Source: an uncultured Lachnospiraceae bacterium
GTDB lineage: Bacteria > Bacillota > Clostridia > Lachnospirales > Lachnospiraceae
DNA: 64,000 nt
Assembly (NCBI GenBank): GCA_947178145.1
Contig: CAMWXE010000003.1
Location: 1-64,000 of the forward strand
Direction of reading: 5' to 3'
The notes below the pieces were generated by a model. The model saw only the letters and a program-made list of their open reading frames with translations. It was not told the DNA's origin and searched no databases. Made by a program: the position numbers and the translations under genes. This document shows, piece after piece, positions 16,966-26,200 of the stretch (the first letter of the stretch is position 1; every line of letters starts with the position of its first letter).

Positions 16966-17871
16966 ATGACAAAACAGGAAGAAATACAAAAGCTAAAAGA
17001 GGAAAAGGATGCGGTGATACTGGCGCACTATTATGTCAGCCCGGAAGTCCAGGAGGCGGCAGACTATATCGGGGATTCGTATTTTCTGAGCAAAAAAGCG
17101 GTTGAGATGACACATAAGACCATCGTTTTCTGCGGAGTATCCTTTATGGGGGAGAGCGCCAAACTGTTAAACCCAGCGAAAACGGTGCTGATGCCTGACG
17201 CAGACGCGGACTGCCCAATGGCACATATGGTGACAAGGGAGGCTGTCGAGCGGGCAAGGGAGCAGTATGCAGATTTAGCAGTGGTGTGTTATATCAACTC
17301 GACAGCCGAGATTAAATCGTGGTCAGATGTCAGCGTAACCTCTGCAAATGCGGTTCAGATTGTGAAAAATCTGCCCAATAAATATATTTTATTGATTCCA
17401 GATAAAAATCTTGCGCATTTTGTTGCGGAGAAGGTCCCGGAAAAACATTTTATTTACAATGACGGCTTCTGTCCAATCCACGAGAATATGAGGGCAGAGG
17501 AAATCCGCAGTCTGAAGGCGCAGCATCCGTCTGCAAAAGTTTTGGTGCACCCTGAGTGTAACAGGGATGTCCTGGGGCTTGCGGATTATATTGGTTCCAC
17601 CAGCGGCATCATTGACTTTGCAAAAAACAGCACAGACACAGCGTTTATCATTGGCACAGAATCAGGCGTCAGATATGCACTGCAGCAGGCAAGAAAGGAC
17701 GCGGTATTTTTCTTTCCACAGACAGAGCCAGTGTGTACTGACATGAAGCGGATAACATTGGATAAAATCATTGATGTGCTAAAAAACGGCAGCAATGAGG
17801 TGAATATGGATAACGGGCAGGCGAATGCGGCGGCAAAGCGGACACTTACGCGTATGCTGGCGCTGGCATAA
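16966..17871 (+). CDS. nadA: Quinolinate synthase, 301 aa
   Basis: It condenses iminoaspartate with dihydroxyacetone phosphate to quinolinate, using a [4Fe-4S] cluster. The cluster cysteines are visible in FCGVSFMGE (~residue 56), HPECNRD and EPVCTDMK. GGGAGG precedes the ATG at 16966; the longer frame from 16891 starts inside the promoter and is rejected. Length is normal for the ~300-residue class. It is the first gene of nadA-nadB-nadC-niaR. Confidence 0.96.
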   Translation: MTKQEEIQKLKEEKDAVILAHYYVSPEVQEAADYIGDSYFLSKKAVEMTHKTIVFCGVSFMGESAKLLNPAKTVLMPDADADCPMAHMVTREAVERAREQYADLAVVCYINSTAEIKSWSDVSVTSANAVQIVKNLPNKYILLIPDKNLAHFVAEKVPEKHFIYNDGFCPIHENMRAEEIRSLKAQHPSAKVLVHPECNRDVLGLADYIGSTSGIIDFAKNSTDTAFIIGTESGVRYALQQARKDAVFFFPQTEPVCTDMKRITLDKIIDVLKNGSNEVNMDNGQANAAAKRTLTRMLALA

Positions 17872-17906
17872 AGACCCAAAACAGAAAGGGATATGGTTAT
17901 TGAAAA

Positions 17907-19118
17907 ATGGCAAAGGAGCGTTATGATAGAGAATTGTATTGTGACATTGTGATCGCAGGGTGCGGTGTCGCGGGGCTGTACACAGCGCTGACACTGCCGC
18001 AGGACAAGAAGATTCTCATGCTGTCAAAGGAGGACGTCGCAAGCTGTGACTCGATGCTCGCGCAGGGCGGAATCTGTGTGCTTCGTGACGACAATGATTT
18101 TGACGCATATTATGAGGACACAATGCGGGCTGGCCATTACGAGAATCGCCCAGAGAGTGTGGAGATTATGATCAATTCCAGCCGGGATATCATCAACCAC
18201 CTGTTGACACTGGGAGTGCGGTTTGAGCGGAACGCAGATGGAAGCCTTGCTTATACGAGGGAGGGCGCACACTCGAGGCCCCGCATCTGTTTTCACAAAG
18301 ATATTACAGGGGAAGAGATCACGACGACACTGTTGTCACAAGTGAGGAAGCTGGCCAATATCACGATTATGGAGTACACAACGATGACAGATATCATGGA
18401 AGCAGATGACAGTTGTGTCGGAATACAGGCCAGAGATAAGAATGGAGCGGAATTGCGTATTTACGCGCCGGATACAGTGATGGCGACGGGAGGAATCGGA
18501 GGGCTTTATCAGCACTCCACGAATTTCCCGCTCCTGACAGGGGACGCATGCCGCATTGCGAAGGCGCACAGGATAAAGCTTGCGCATATGGATTATGTGC
18601 AGATACATCCCACCTGCCTCTACAGCACGAAACCAGGCAGAAGTTTCCTGATCTCGGAGTCTGCACGGGGCGAGGGCGCGATTATTATCAATCATAAGGG
18701 GGAACGCTTTGTGGATGAACTGCTCCCAAGGGATGTCGTGACAGATGCAATTCTAAAGGAGATGGAGAAGGAAGGAGCCGAGTACGAGTATCTATCTTTT
18801 GAAAATGTTCCTGAAAATGTAGTGAGGGAGCATTTTCCCAATATATATAAGCACTGCCTGGATGAGGGATACGATTTGCTGCACGAGCCAGTGCCGATTG
18901 TGCCGGCACAGCATTATTTTATGGGCGGAGTGCATGTGGACAGTGACTCTCAGACGACCATGGCGCATCTGTATGCTGTGGGGGAGACGTGCTGCAATGG
19001 TGTTCATGGAAAGAACAGACTTGCCAGCAACAGTCTGCTGGAGAGCCTCGTTTTTGCAAAGCGGGCTGCCGCGAAAATCACACAGACACAGGTTGGCATA
19101 AAACAAAGGAACCTATAA
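17907..19118 (+). CDS. nadB: L-aspartate oxidase, short form, 403 aa
   Basis: The flavoprotein oxidises L-aspartate to iminoaspartate, the NadA substrate. The FAD-binding loop is IAGCGVAGLYTA (~residue 14), and the active-site segments SARGEGAIIIN and HYFMGGVHVD are present. At 403 residues it lacks the ~130-residue C-terminal helical domain of the usual ~530-residue enzyme, but the C-terminus ends on the FAD-binding helix SNSLLESLVFAKRAA, so the catalytic core is complete. It sits between nadA and nadC. The reduced form may use fumarate as acceptor in an anaerobe; that is inference. Confidence 0.94.
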   Translation: MAKERYDRELYCDIVIAGCGVAGLYTALTLPQDKKILMLSKEDVASCDSMLAQGGICVLRDDNDFDAYYEDTMRAGHYENRPESVEIMINSSRDIINHLLTLGVRFERNADGSLAYTREGAHSRPRICFHKDITGEEITTTLLSQVRKLANITIMEYTTMTDIMEADDSCVGIQARDKNGAELRIYAPDTVMATGGIGGLYQHSTNFPLLTGDACRIAKAHRIKLAHMDYVQIHPTCLYSTKPGRSFLISESARGEGAIIINHKGERFVDELLPRDVVTDAILKEMEKEGAEYEYLSFENVPENVVREHFPNIYKHCLDEGYDLLHEPVPIVPAQHYFMGGVHVDSDSQTTMAHLYAVGETCCNGVHGKNRLASNSLLESLVFAKRAAAKITQTQVGIKQRNL

Positions 19119-19182
19119 TGAGAACAGGAAGCACAGCAAAAGTTTATGGAATAGTGCGAAGGCGGAGAAAGGAGAAAGAGAT

Positions 19183-20061
19183 ATGAATCCAGTTACAATG
19201 CAGCTTGTCGCTGACAAATACATAAAAATGGCATTGGAGGAGGACATCAACAATGAAGATGTGTCCACAAATGCCGTCATGCCCGCATATAAAAAGGGTG
19301 AGGTGCAGTTAATCTGCAAAGAGGATGGCATCCTTGCCGGACTTGCGGTTTTTGAGCGGGTATTTACCCTGCTCGACCCTGCGACAAGCGTGACCTATAC
19401 GGTAAAAGATGGCCGGCCAGTTGCGGACGGTGATGCGGTGAAGAAAGGTGAGATGATCGCGTTTGTCACAGGTGACATCCGTGTGCTGCTCTCCGGTGAG
19501 CGGACCGCGCTGAATTATCTGCAGCGGCTGAGCGGCATTGCTACTTACACGCATAATGTGGTGAAGCTTTTGGAGGGAACAAAGACGAAGCTTCTTGACA
19601 CCAGAAAGACAACTCCAGGCATGCGTGTCTTTGAGAAATACGCAGTGCGCGTCGGGGGCGGCTGCAATCACAGATACAATCTCTCAGACGGAGTGCTGCT
19701 AAAGGACAATCACATCGATGCGGCAGGCGGCGTGCGGAAGGCTGTGGAGGCAGCAAGAGCGTATGCACCGTTTGTGCGAAAGATTGAGGTGGAAACGGAA
19801 GACCTTACGATGGTGCGGGAGGCTGTGGAGGCTGGCGCGGACATTATCATGCTTGACAACATGACACCCGATATGATGGCAGAGGCAATCCGCATCATTG
19901 ACAAAAGAGCTGAGACAGAGTGCTCTGGAAATATCACAAAGGAAAACATTAAGACGATCGCAAGTCTTGGCGTAGATTATGTGTCAAGTGGTGCACTTAC
20001 GCACTCTGCTCCGATTTTAGATATCAGTCTGAAGCATCTCAGGGCAGTGGAGGAACATTAG
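19183..20061 (+). CDS. nadC: Nicotinate-nucleotide pyrophosphorylase (carboxylating), 292 aa
   Basis: It converts quinolinate and PRPP to nicotinate mononucleotide. RTALNYLQRLSGIAT, DTRKTTPGMR, GGGCNHRYNLSDG and LLKDNHI are the family's quinolinate/PRPP binding motifs; MLDNM and SSGALTHSAPILDISLK close the barrel. Length is typical. It follows nadB by 64 bases and precedes niaR by 49. Confidence 0.96.
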   Translation: MNPVTMQLVADKYIKMALEEDINNEDVSTNAVMPAYKKGEVQLICKEDGILAGLAVFERVFTLLDPATSVTYTVKDGRPVADGDAVKKGEMIAFVTGDIRVLLSGERTALNYLQRLSGIATYTHNVVKLLEGTKTKLLDTRKTTPGMRVFEKYAVRVGGGCNHRYNLSDGVLLKDNHIDAAGGVRKAVEAARAYAPFVRKIEVETEDLTMVREAVEAGADIIMLDNMTPDMMAEAIRIIDKRAETECSGNITKENIKTIASLGVDYVSSGALTHSAPILDISLKHLRAVEEH

Positions 20062-20110
20062 CGAATTCTTCATAGGATGACAGAGAACATTTAAAGGAGG
20101 GCAGGATATT

Positions 20111-20659
20111 ATGGAAAAGGAATTGACAGGGGCCGAGCGAAGAAAAATACTTGTATCAATCATGCAGCAGTCGCAGGCTCCGGTATCCGGCAGCGCCCTG
20201 GGCAAAGAAACCGGTGTGAGCCGTCAGGTGGTGGTACAGGACATGGCACTTTTGCGCACAGAAGGATATCCTATCATGTCCACAACAAAAGGGTATTATC
20301 TGGAACGCTCCAGTCAGAATCAGTGTGTGCGGATTCTAAAGGTGTGTCACGCAGACGAGCAGGTAGAAGATGAGTTGAACACCATAGTAGACCTTGGCGG
20401 AACCGTCCTGGATGTGATGGTCAATCACAGGGCATACGGAAAAATGACGGCGGCATTAAATGTCAGGAGCCGCAGAGATGTGCGTGCGTTTGTGGACAGC
20501 ATAAGATCAGGCAAATCAACGCCACTCTTAAACGTGACATCAGGCTACCATTTTCATACGATCGGTGCGGACAGCGAAGCGATTTTGGATGAGATTGAGG
20601 CGATGCTTTGCCAGAAAGGATATCTGGCGGAACGGCTGCCTTATGAAAAGGAACTGTAG
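20111..20659 (+). CDS. niaR: NiaR (YrxA) niacin-responsive transcriptional repressor, 182 aa
   Basis: The N-terminal winged helix (residues ~8-65, SGSALGKETGVSRQVVVQDM) is followed by a 3H domain named for three conserved His: seen in VCHADEQ, VNHRAYG and SGYHFHT. Family members repress NAD synthesis and niacin transport genes when niacin is bound. Its position as last gene of the nad operon, and the NiaR-like site on that operon's promoter, imply autoregulation. GGAGG precedes the ATG. Confidence 0.93.
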   Translation: MEKELTGAERRKILVSIMQQSQAPVSGSALGKETGVSRQVVVQDMALLRTEGYPIMSTTKGYYLERSSQNQCVRILKVCHADEQVEDELNTIVDLGGTVLDVMVNHRAYGKMTAALNVRSRRDVRAFVDSIRSGKSTPLLNVTSGYHFHTIGADSEAILDEIEAMLCQKGYLAERLPYEKEL

Positions 20660-20765
20660 GAATACACCGTCTGGAGAATATTCATGAAAAAAATATAGAA
20701 ATGCATAAGCTCGTCTCTGTGGACATACATTAGAATAAGCATGGACAGAAAGAAGGAGTCTTTGT

Positions 20766-21542
20766 ATGCAGTTTTTTTATATTGATTACATGAATAACGG
20801 AAAGAAAGAGCGCAATATCGGATTTCTGAGGGTGGAAAATGACAGTGTCAGTGTGGGACTCAGGGGAGTGCCGCTGCAGTGTGGCGACCGCTGCAAAGTG
20901 TATGCCATCAACATATATGACGAGAGAATCCTTTTGGGGGAAGTGACCATCAAATCAGGATATGGTATGGAGAAGCTGAAATGGAATGATAAAGTGGACT
21001 TTGCGCGCTGCATGAGAGTCGAGATACCGCTATATGGAACGCGTATGGGAGTGTGTGTGCTCAGGGACGATTATCCGCTGTCAGACAGCATCACTCCAGT
21101 CTCAAAACACAATGAGATACATGTGGCGAAAAAGGCAGACCAGACAGAGCGCGAGGAGATTTGTGAGGAGATTTATGAGGACAAGTGGCAGCAGCTGCGC
21201 AAGCTTTATCCAGAGATACATATCTGCCCAGAGGCGCAGAGTATCCTGATACGGCCAAGGGATGTTGTCGTGCTGTCAGAAAGATATCATGAGCTTGCGA
21301 CCAACTCATTTGTTCTGCACGCGTATTATAATTACAGACAGCTTCTCCTGTTCCGCTATGGTCACAGCGATGTCCAGTATTATCTCGGAGTGCCTGGGGT
21401 GTACTACGAGAGGGAACAGCGCATTGCGCAGATGTTTGGATTTGAAGGTTTTGAGAACGGAGAGGCGCGTATGCAGCAGGATGCCGACAATAAGTTGTAC
21501 AAGGGGTGCTTTGGATACTATATGAAGCGTGTGGAAATTTGA
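20766..21542 (+). CDS. Conserved Clostridial protein (DUF6128-like), 258 aa
   Basis: The C-terminal half (YYLGVPGVYYEREQ, MFGFEGFE, KGCFGYYMKRV) resembles a conserved uncharacterised Lachnospiraceae family that I recall as DUF6128; the assignment is from memory. The N-terminal ~110 residues look like a beta-sandwich. There is no signal peptide or membrane helix, so it is likely cytoplasmic. Its ATG has AAGGAG 9 bases upstream. It is monocistronic, after the nad operon. Function unknown. Confidence 0.7.
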   Translation: MQFFYIDYMNNGKKERNIGFLRVENDSVSVGLRGVPLQCGDRCKVYAINIYDERILLGEVTIKSGYGMEKLKWNDKVDFARCMRVEIPLYGTRMGVCVLRDDYPLSDSITPVSKHNEIHVAKKADQTEREEICEEIYEDKWQQLRKLYPEIHICPEAQSILIRPRDVVVLSERYHELATNSFVLHAYYNYRQLLLFRYGHSDVQYYLGVPGVYYEREQRIAQMFGFEGFENGEARMQQDADNKLYKGCFGYYMKRVEI

Positions 21543-21570
21543 GTTTTGCAAATCTGTTTAATGCTTTGGA

Positions 21571-21633
21571 GTTACTGTTCACGCCCCATCTGATTCTGGG
21601 ATAATTTTGTTTATTGAAGGCGTAAACAGCAAC
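21571..21633. repeat. Dispersed inverted-repeat element, copy 2
   Basis: GTTACTGTTCACGCC at 21571-21585 is inverted with two mismatches as GGCGTAAACAGCAAC at 21619-21633. It closely matches 12871-12936 and shares its left end with 16763. Confidence 0.75.
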
Positions 21634-21665
21634 AATTTTTGTACACAAATTGATTAAAGGAAAAA

Positions 21666-21806
21666 GTGAAAGCTTTTATCAATTTGGCGCAAGATTCCCA
21701 CTACTTTGGCGTAGGTGTGAAAAGTAACCGCTTTGGATATTATATAGAAGATTTGGTCAAGAATGATTTGACGAAAGAGGATTATATTAGTATAATATCG
21801 AAATAG
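21666..21806 (+). pseudogene. Short ORF or gene remnant, 46 codons
   Basis: A GTG preceded by AAAGGAAAAA opens a frame whose product (KAFINLAQDSHYFGVGV..., ending EDYISIISK) has natural-looking composition. It may be a small gene or the surviving C-terminus of a lost gene, directly after the repeat element at 21571. I do not recognise it. The rest of the 308-base gap 21543-21850 shows nothing else. Confidence 0.3.
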
Positions 21807-21850
21807 AAAGATATTAATGCCTATGAGAAAGCACATGAGGGAGAATAGCT

Positions 21851-23209
21851 ATGGAAGAATTACAGAGAGCAATTGAGAAAATATCATATTACTGCGAAAG
21901 GCTTCCAAAGAAAGAATTGGACCTGATCAGCGAAAACCGGGATGCCGCGATTCCTTACCTGCGGGGGGCGGTCGAGAAGGTGCTCCGGGAGAAAGACAAT
22001 CCTGACCAAGAGTATAGTTTACAGTTTTACGGAATATATCTGCTTGCACAGTTTCAGGATCGGGAATTTTTCCCTAAGCTGATGGAGCTGGCATTGCTGC
22101 CGGAGGACACTTTGGACATTCTGATCGGAGATACGCTTACAGAGTGTTTGAAGGATATTCTATACAATACATACAATGGAGATCTGGAGCTGTTAATACA
22201 GTCGGTTTGGAACAAAGAGGCCAGTGATTACGCGAGAGTGGCAATGCTGGACGTGATTGGACAGCTGTACTTGGATCAGAAGCTGGGAAGACAGGAACTG
22301 CAGGATTTTCTGCGGCAGATTATATACCAGGAGGAGAGCATCGGCGATTATATTTATACAAGAGTGGCACAGCTGATCTATCGCTGCCATTTTACGGATA
22401 TGCTGCCAGAACTCAAGCGTCTTTATCAGGACGGACGAGTGGATCGATGTGCCATTGGCGGCTATGACAGCTGCGTGGACCAAATGTTTTCCTATCGGAA
22501 AAGAAACGAGCGGTTTTGTAAGTCCCCGGTTAAAGCGTGGAAAATGATCAACGGCTGGGCAGAGTTTGAATATTATGACGAGACAGAAATGGTTGACGAA
22601 GATAAAAGCGAGGAGGAGAAAGAGGAGAGCAGGGAAATCGAAGAGTTCTTTAGAGAGCTAAACAGTAGGGAGGACAAAACAGAACAGAGAAGGAATGTGA
22701 AAATTGGCAGGAATGACCCGTGTCCGTGCGGAAGCGGCAAAAAATACAAGCACTGCTGCCTGAACAAGCCCAAACTTGCAGAGCAAGGACTGGAGAGCGC
22801 AGAAGAACAGGAAAAGTGGCTGAGGGAATACCCGCCGGCGGCAGTGGACAGAAAGGAAGGCAGGGTATATCTGGAAGATCTGTACAGCAAGGAAATCATA
22901 GAGATTGATAAGCTGCTGTATCTTGCCCTCAAACACAGGGTAATCCCCATTTGGAAAAGGGAGCCCGAACAGGTGGTTGCCAACAGGAAGCGGCGATACT
23001 TAACAGATGCGTTTCTGAAATTTCAGGAATTTGTCGAGCGGGAACAGATTCATAGCTTTTTGGAATATGACAGTAAATATTCAATACACTATCCTTGTAC
23101 ACAGTGGTTTGATGAGCTGCTGGAGCTTTTGAAGGAAGACGACCGAGATGGTATCCTGGAGAATGTCCGCAGTACCTTCAACAATATGGAGATGCAGCAA
23201 ACGGATTAA
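21851..23209 (+). CDS. DUF1186-like protein with C-terminal SEC-C motif, 452 aa
   Basis: The N-terminal ~245 residues look like an all-helical HEAT/DUF1186-type domain (YLLAQFQDREFFPKLMELA, TLTECLKDILYNTYNG). A highly charged linker (~250-285, Glu/Lys-rich) leads to the SEC-C zinc motif IGRNDPCPCGSGKKYKHCC (~residues 285-303), then a further ~150-residue helical part. SEC-C is the SecA-type zinc module that can contact ribosomes or SecB-like partners. It precedes the helicase gene by 24 bases, so both are probably co-transcribed. Function unknown. Confidence 0.82.
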   Translation: MEELQRAIEKISYYCERLPKKELDLISENRDAAIPYLRGAVEKVLREKDNPDQEYSLQFYGIYLLAQFQDREFFPKLMELALLPEDTLDILIGDTLTECLKDILYNTYNGDLELLIQSVWNKEASDYARVAMLDVIGQLYLDQKLGRQELQDFLRQIIYQEESIGDYIYTRVAQLIYRCHFTDMLPELKRLYQDGRVDRCAIGGYDSCVDQMFSYRKRNERFCKSPVKAWKMINGWAEFEYYDETEMVDEDKSEEEKEESREIEEFFRELNSREDKTEQRRNVKIGRNDPCPCGSGKKYKHCCLNKPKLAEQGLESAEEQEKWLREYPPAAVDRKEGRVYLEDLYSKEIIEIDKLLYLALKHRVIPIWKREPEQVVANRKRRYLTDAFLKFQEFVEREQIHSFLEYDSKYSIHYPCTQWFDELLELLKEDDRDGILENVRSTFNNMEMQQTD

Positions 23210-23233
23210 CAGTGTGAAGGGGAATAGGACGAC

Positions 23234-26200
23234 ATGAAAAATGTATTGGAGCTCTTTACAGAGGAAACGCAGAAGTGGTTTCACAGTACTTTGGGAGAGC
23301 CGACGCTGGTACAGCAAAAGGCGTGGCCGGGTATTGCAGCCGGCCAGCATGTACTGGTCTCGGCGCCTACAGGAACGGGAAAGACACTTTCTGCGTTTCT
23401 TGTTTTTCTGGATCGGATGAAGAGGCAGCTACAGGAAGGGACTTTAAAAGACGAGCTGCAGCTGATCTACGTATCCCCGCTGAAATCCCTGGCAGCAGAT
23501 ATCCGCGAAAATCTGAGGCGGCCATTGGATGGAATCGGAAACGGAACCGGGGAGCAGGAGGAGATTACAGTTGGAATCCGCACAGGTGACACCCCGCAGA
23601 GGGACAGGCAGCGAATGGTCAGAAAGCCGCCGCATATACTGATAACCACACCAGAATCACTGTATCTGATGCTGACCAGCAAGACGGGGCAGAATGTGCT
23701 TGCAACGGCGAAGGCTGTGATCGTGGACGAGCTCCATGCCCTTATTGACACAAAAAGGGGAGCCCATTTAATGTTGTCGATCGCGCGTCTGGACAACCTG
23801 TGCGGACAGCATTTGCAGCGGATAGGTCTGTCCGCGACGATTGAGCCGCTGGATGCGGCAGCGCAATATCTTGCGCCGGAGGACGTGCTGATTGCGGCAC
23901 CGGTTATGAAAAAGAAAGTTCGTCTGGATGTGCTTGGACCATACGCGGATTCGGTCAGAAACAGGAGAAAAGACCCTGTGTGGGAGGAGCTGGGAGCCCT
24001 TGTGTACCAGTACTGTCAGGGCAGCCGCAGTGTGATTGCGTTTGTAGAGGGAAGAAGATATGCGGAAAAGCTGGCATACTATGTCAATACTTTAGGCGGG
24101 GAGGGCTTTGCGCGGGTGCATCATGGCAGCCTGTCGAAAGAACAGCGTATGGAGACGGAGGAAGCCCTGCGCGATGGGACGCTCCGTCTTCTGTGTGCGA
24201 CCTCTTCCATGGAGCTTGGAATTGATGTGGGGGAGATTGATCAGGTATTACAGGTCGGATGTCCGCGCACGGTTTCCGGCACGATGCAGCGGCTTGGACG
24301 CGCCGGGCACAATCCCGGGCGAACGAGTGTTATGTACCTTTTTCCCAGGACCGCGGCAGAGTGCGTGGCGTGCGGCATGACGGCGCAGCTTGCAAGAGAA
24401 GGCGGCGTGGAGCAGATCAACCCGCCCGTGATGTGTCTCGATGTACTTGCACAGCACCTTGTATCCATGGCTGCATTCCGAAGCTGCCTGTTGGACGAGG
24501 TGATGGAAATACTGCCGCGCGCATGGAATTTTCGCAATGTTACGAAGGAGGATGTCCAATCGGTACTTTGTATGCTTGCCGGAGATTATGAGCATGCGCG
24601 GGACATTCCTGTGCGGCCACGGATTCTATACGACAGGATTCATGAGCGTATGGAGGGGGACGGATACAGCAGAATGCTCGCAGTCTCGGCAGGTGGAACC
24701 ATTCCCGACAAGGGACTGTACGCTGTAAAGACGGAGGACGGTGTAAAGCTCGGTGAGGTAGATGAGGAGTTTGTGTATGAATCCCAGAAGGGAGACCGCT
24801 TTATCCTTGGCGCCTTCGCATGGAAAATAACGAATATCAGCAGGGATATTGTGACGGTGGTTCAGGCTCCCGTAGAGGGGGCAAGGCTTCCATTCTGGAA
24901 AGGGGAAATCAAGGGGCGCAGCAAGCGGACCGGCGAGGCGTTTGGGCGCATGTTTCATGCCTTACAGCAGGCACATGAGGACAAAAGACTGCCGGAGGAG
25001 CTGAGGGGACTGGGATTGGATGAGACAGCAGTTTCCCTTGCAGCCGGCTATCTGGAACGGCAGATGAGGGCGCTTGGAAGTCTGCCCGATGACAGGACCA
25101 TTCTGGTGGAGCATTTCAGGGATTCGTCGGGGAACAGCCAGCTGATGTTTCACTCTGTATTTGGAAAGCGCGTCAACGCGCCGCTGTCCCTGCTTGCGGC
25201 ACAGGCGGCGCGGGAGCTGCTTGGAACGGAAATTGGCAGTGTGGATGAAGAGGATGGTTTTTTGCTGTACGCCTATGGAAACAATACGCTCCCAGAAGGG
25301 ATACTGCAGGGCATCAATCCTGACACATGTGTCAGAAAGTTGGAGATTATGCTTCCTGCAACTTCTGTTTTTAACATGGCGTTTCGCTACAACAGCGGCC
25401 GGGCGCTGATGATGGGAGTTCGAAAAAATAGCCGCCAGCCCCTTTGGCGTCAGCGGTTAAAAAGTGCAGAATTGCTGGAACAGGTGGTGCGTGAGGATGC
25501 GCATCCGCTGATCCGGGAAACCAGACGGGAATGCATGCAGGAGCTGTGGGATGCTGCGGGCGTGAGGGAATTATTGTATGATATCCAATCCGGCGTCGTG
25601 GAAGTGCGGGAGATGTATACAGAGCTTCCCTCGCCGATGTCGCTTCCGCTGCAGTGGGCGCAGGAGGCCGCAGTCATGTACGATTATGCTCCCACGCCGC
25701 GCGGGATTCATACAGCGGTGGAGGATGCATTAAAGGATGCACAAAACGAAGCGCTAAGACCGGGAAATCAGGAGCTTTTACAAATTCAGGAGAAATCGCG
25801 TGCAGAGAGACGTCTGCCAAAGGATGAACAACAGCTTCACGTACTTTTGATGACGGAGGGAGATCTGGCAGCCGGCGAACTGGATATCCCTGTCGAATGG
25901 CTGGACAGTCTGGCACAGAATGGAAGAGTGCTGTATCTGGAGCAGGGTTTGTGGATTGCGGCCGAGGAAGCGGATCAGTATGCCGCCGCCCTGGGCGAAT
26001 GCGATGTCAGACAGGGACGGTGTCTGCGTGAGCAGAAGTTGGAGGAACTGTCTTGCGGAAATCGGATCTGTGAGGAACAACTTCATATTGTGCGGCGTAT
26101 GCTGCGCTACCGTGGTGCCTCCAATGCAGAGCAGACGGCGGCGCGGTATGGATGGCAGCTGTCCAATGCAGACGCAGTTTTGGAAAAACTGTGCCAGCGC

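Noticed and set aside
21654-21836. 60-codon minus-strand frame
   Set aside because: No binding site; the plus-strand 46-codon frame is the better reading of the same stretch.
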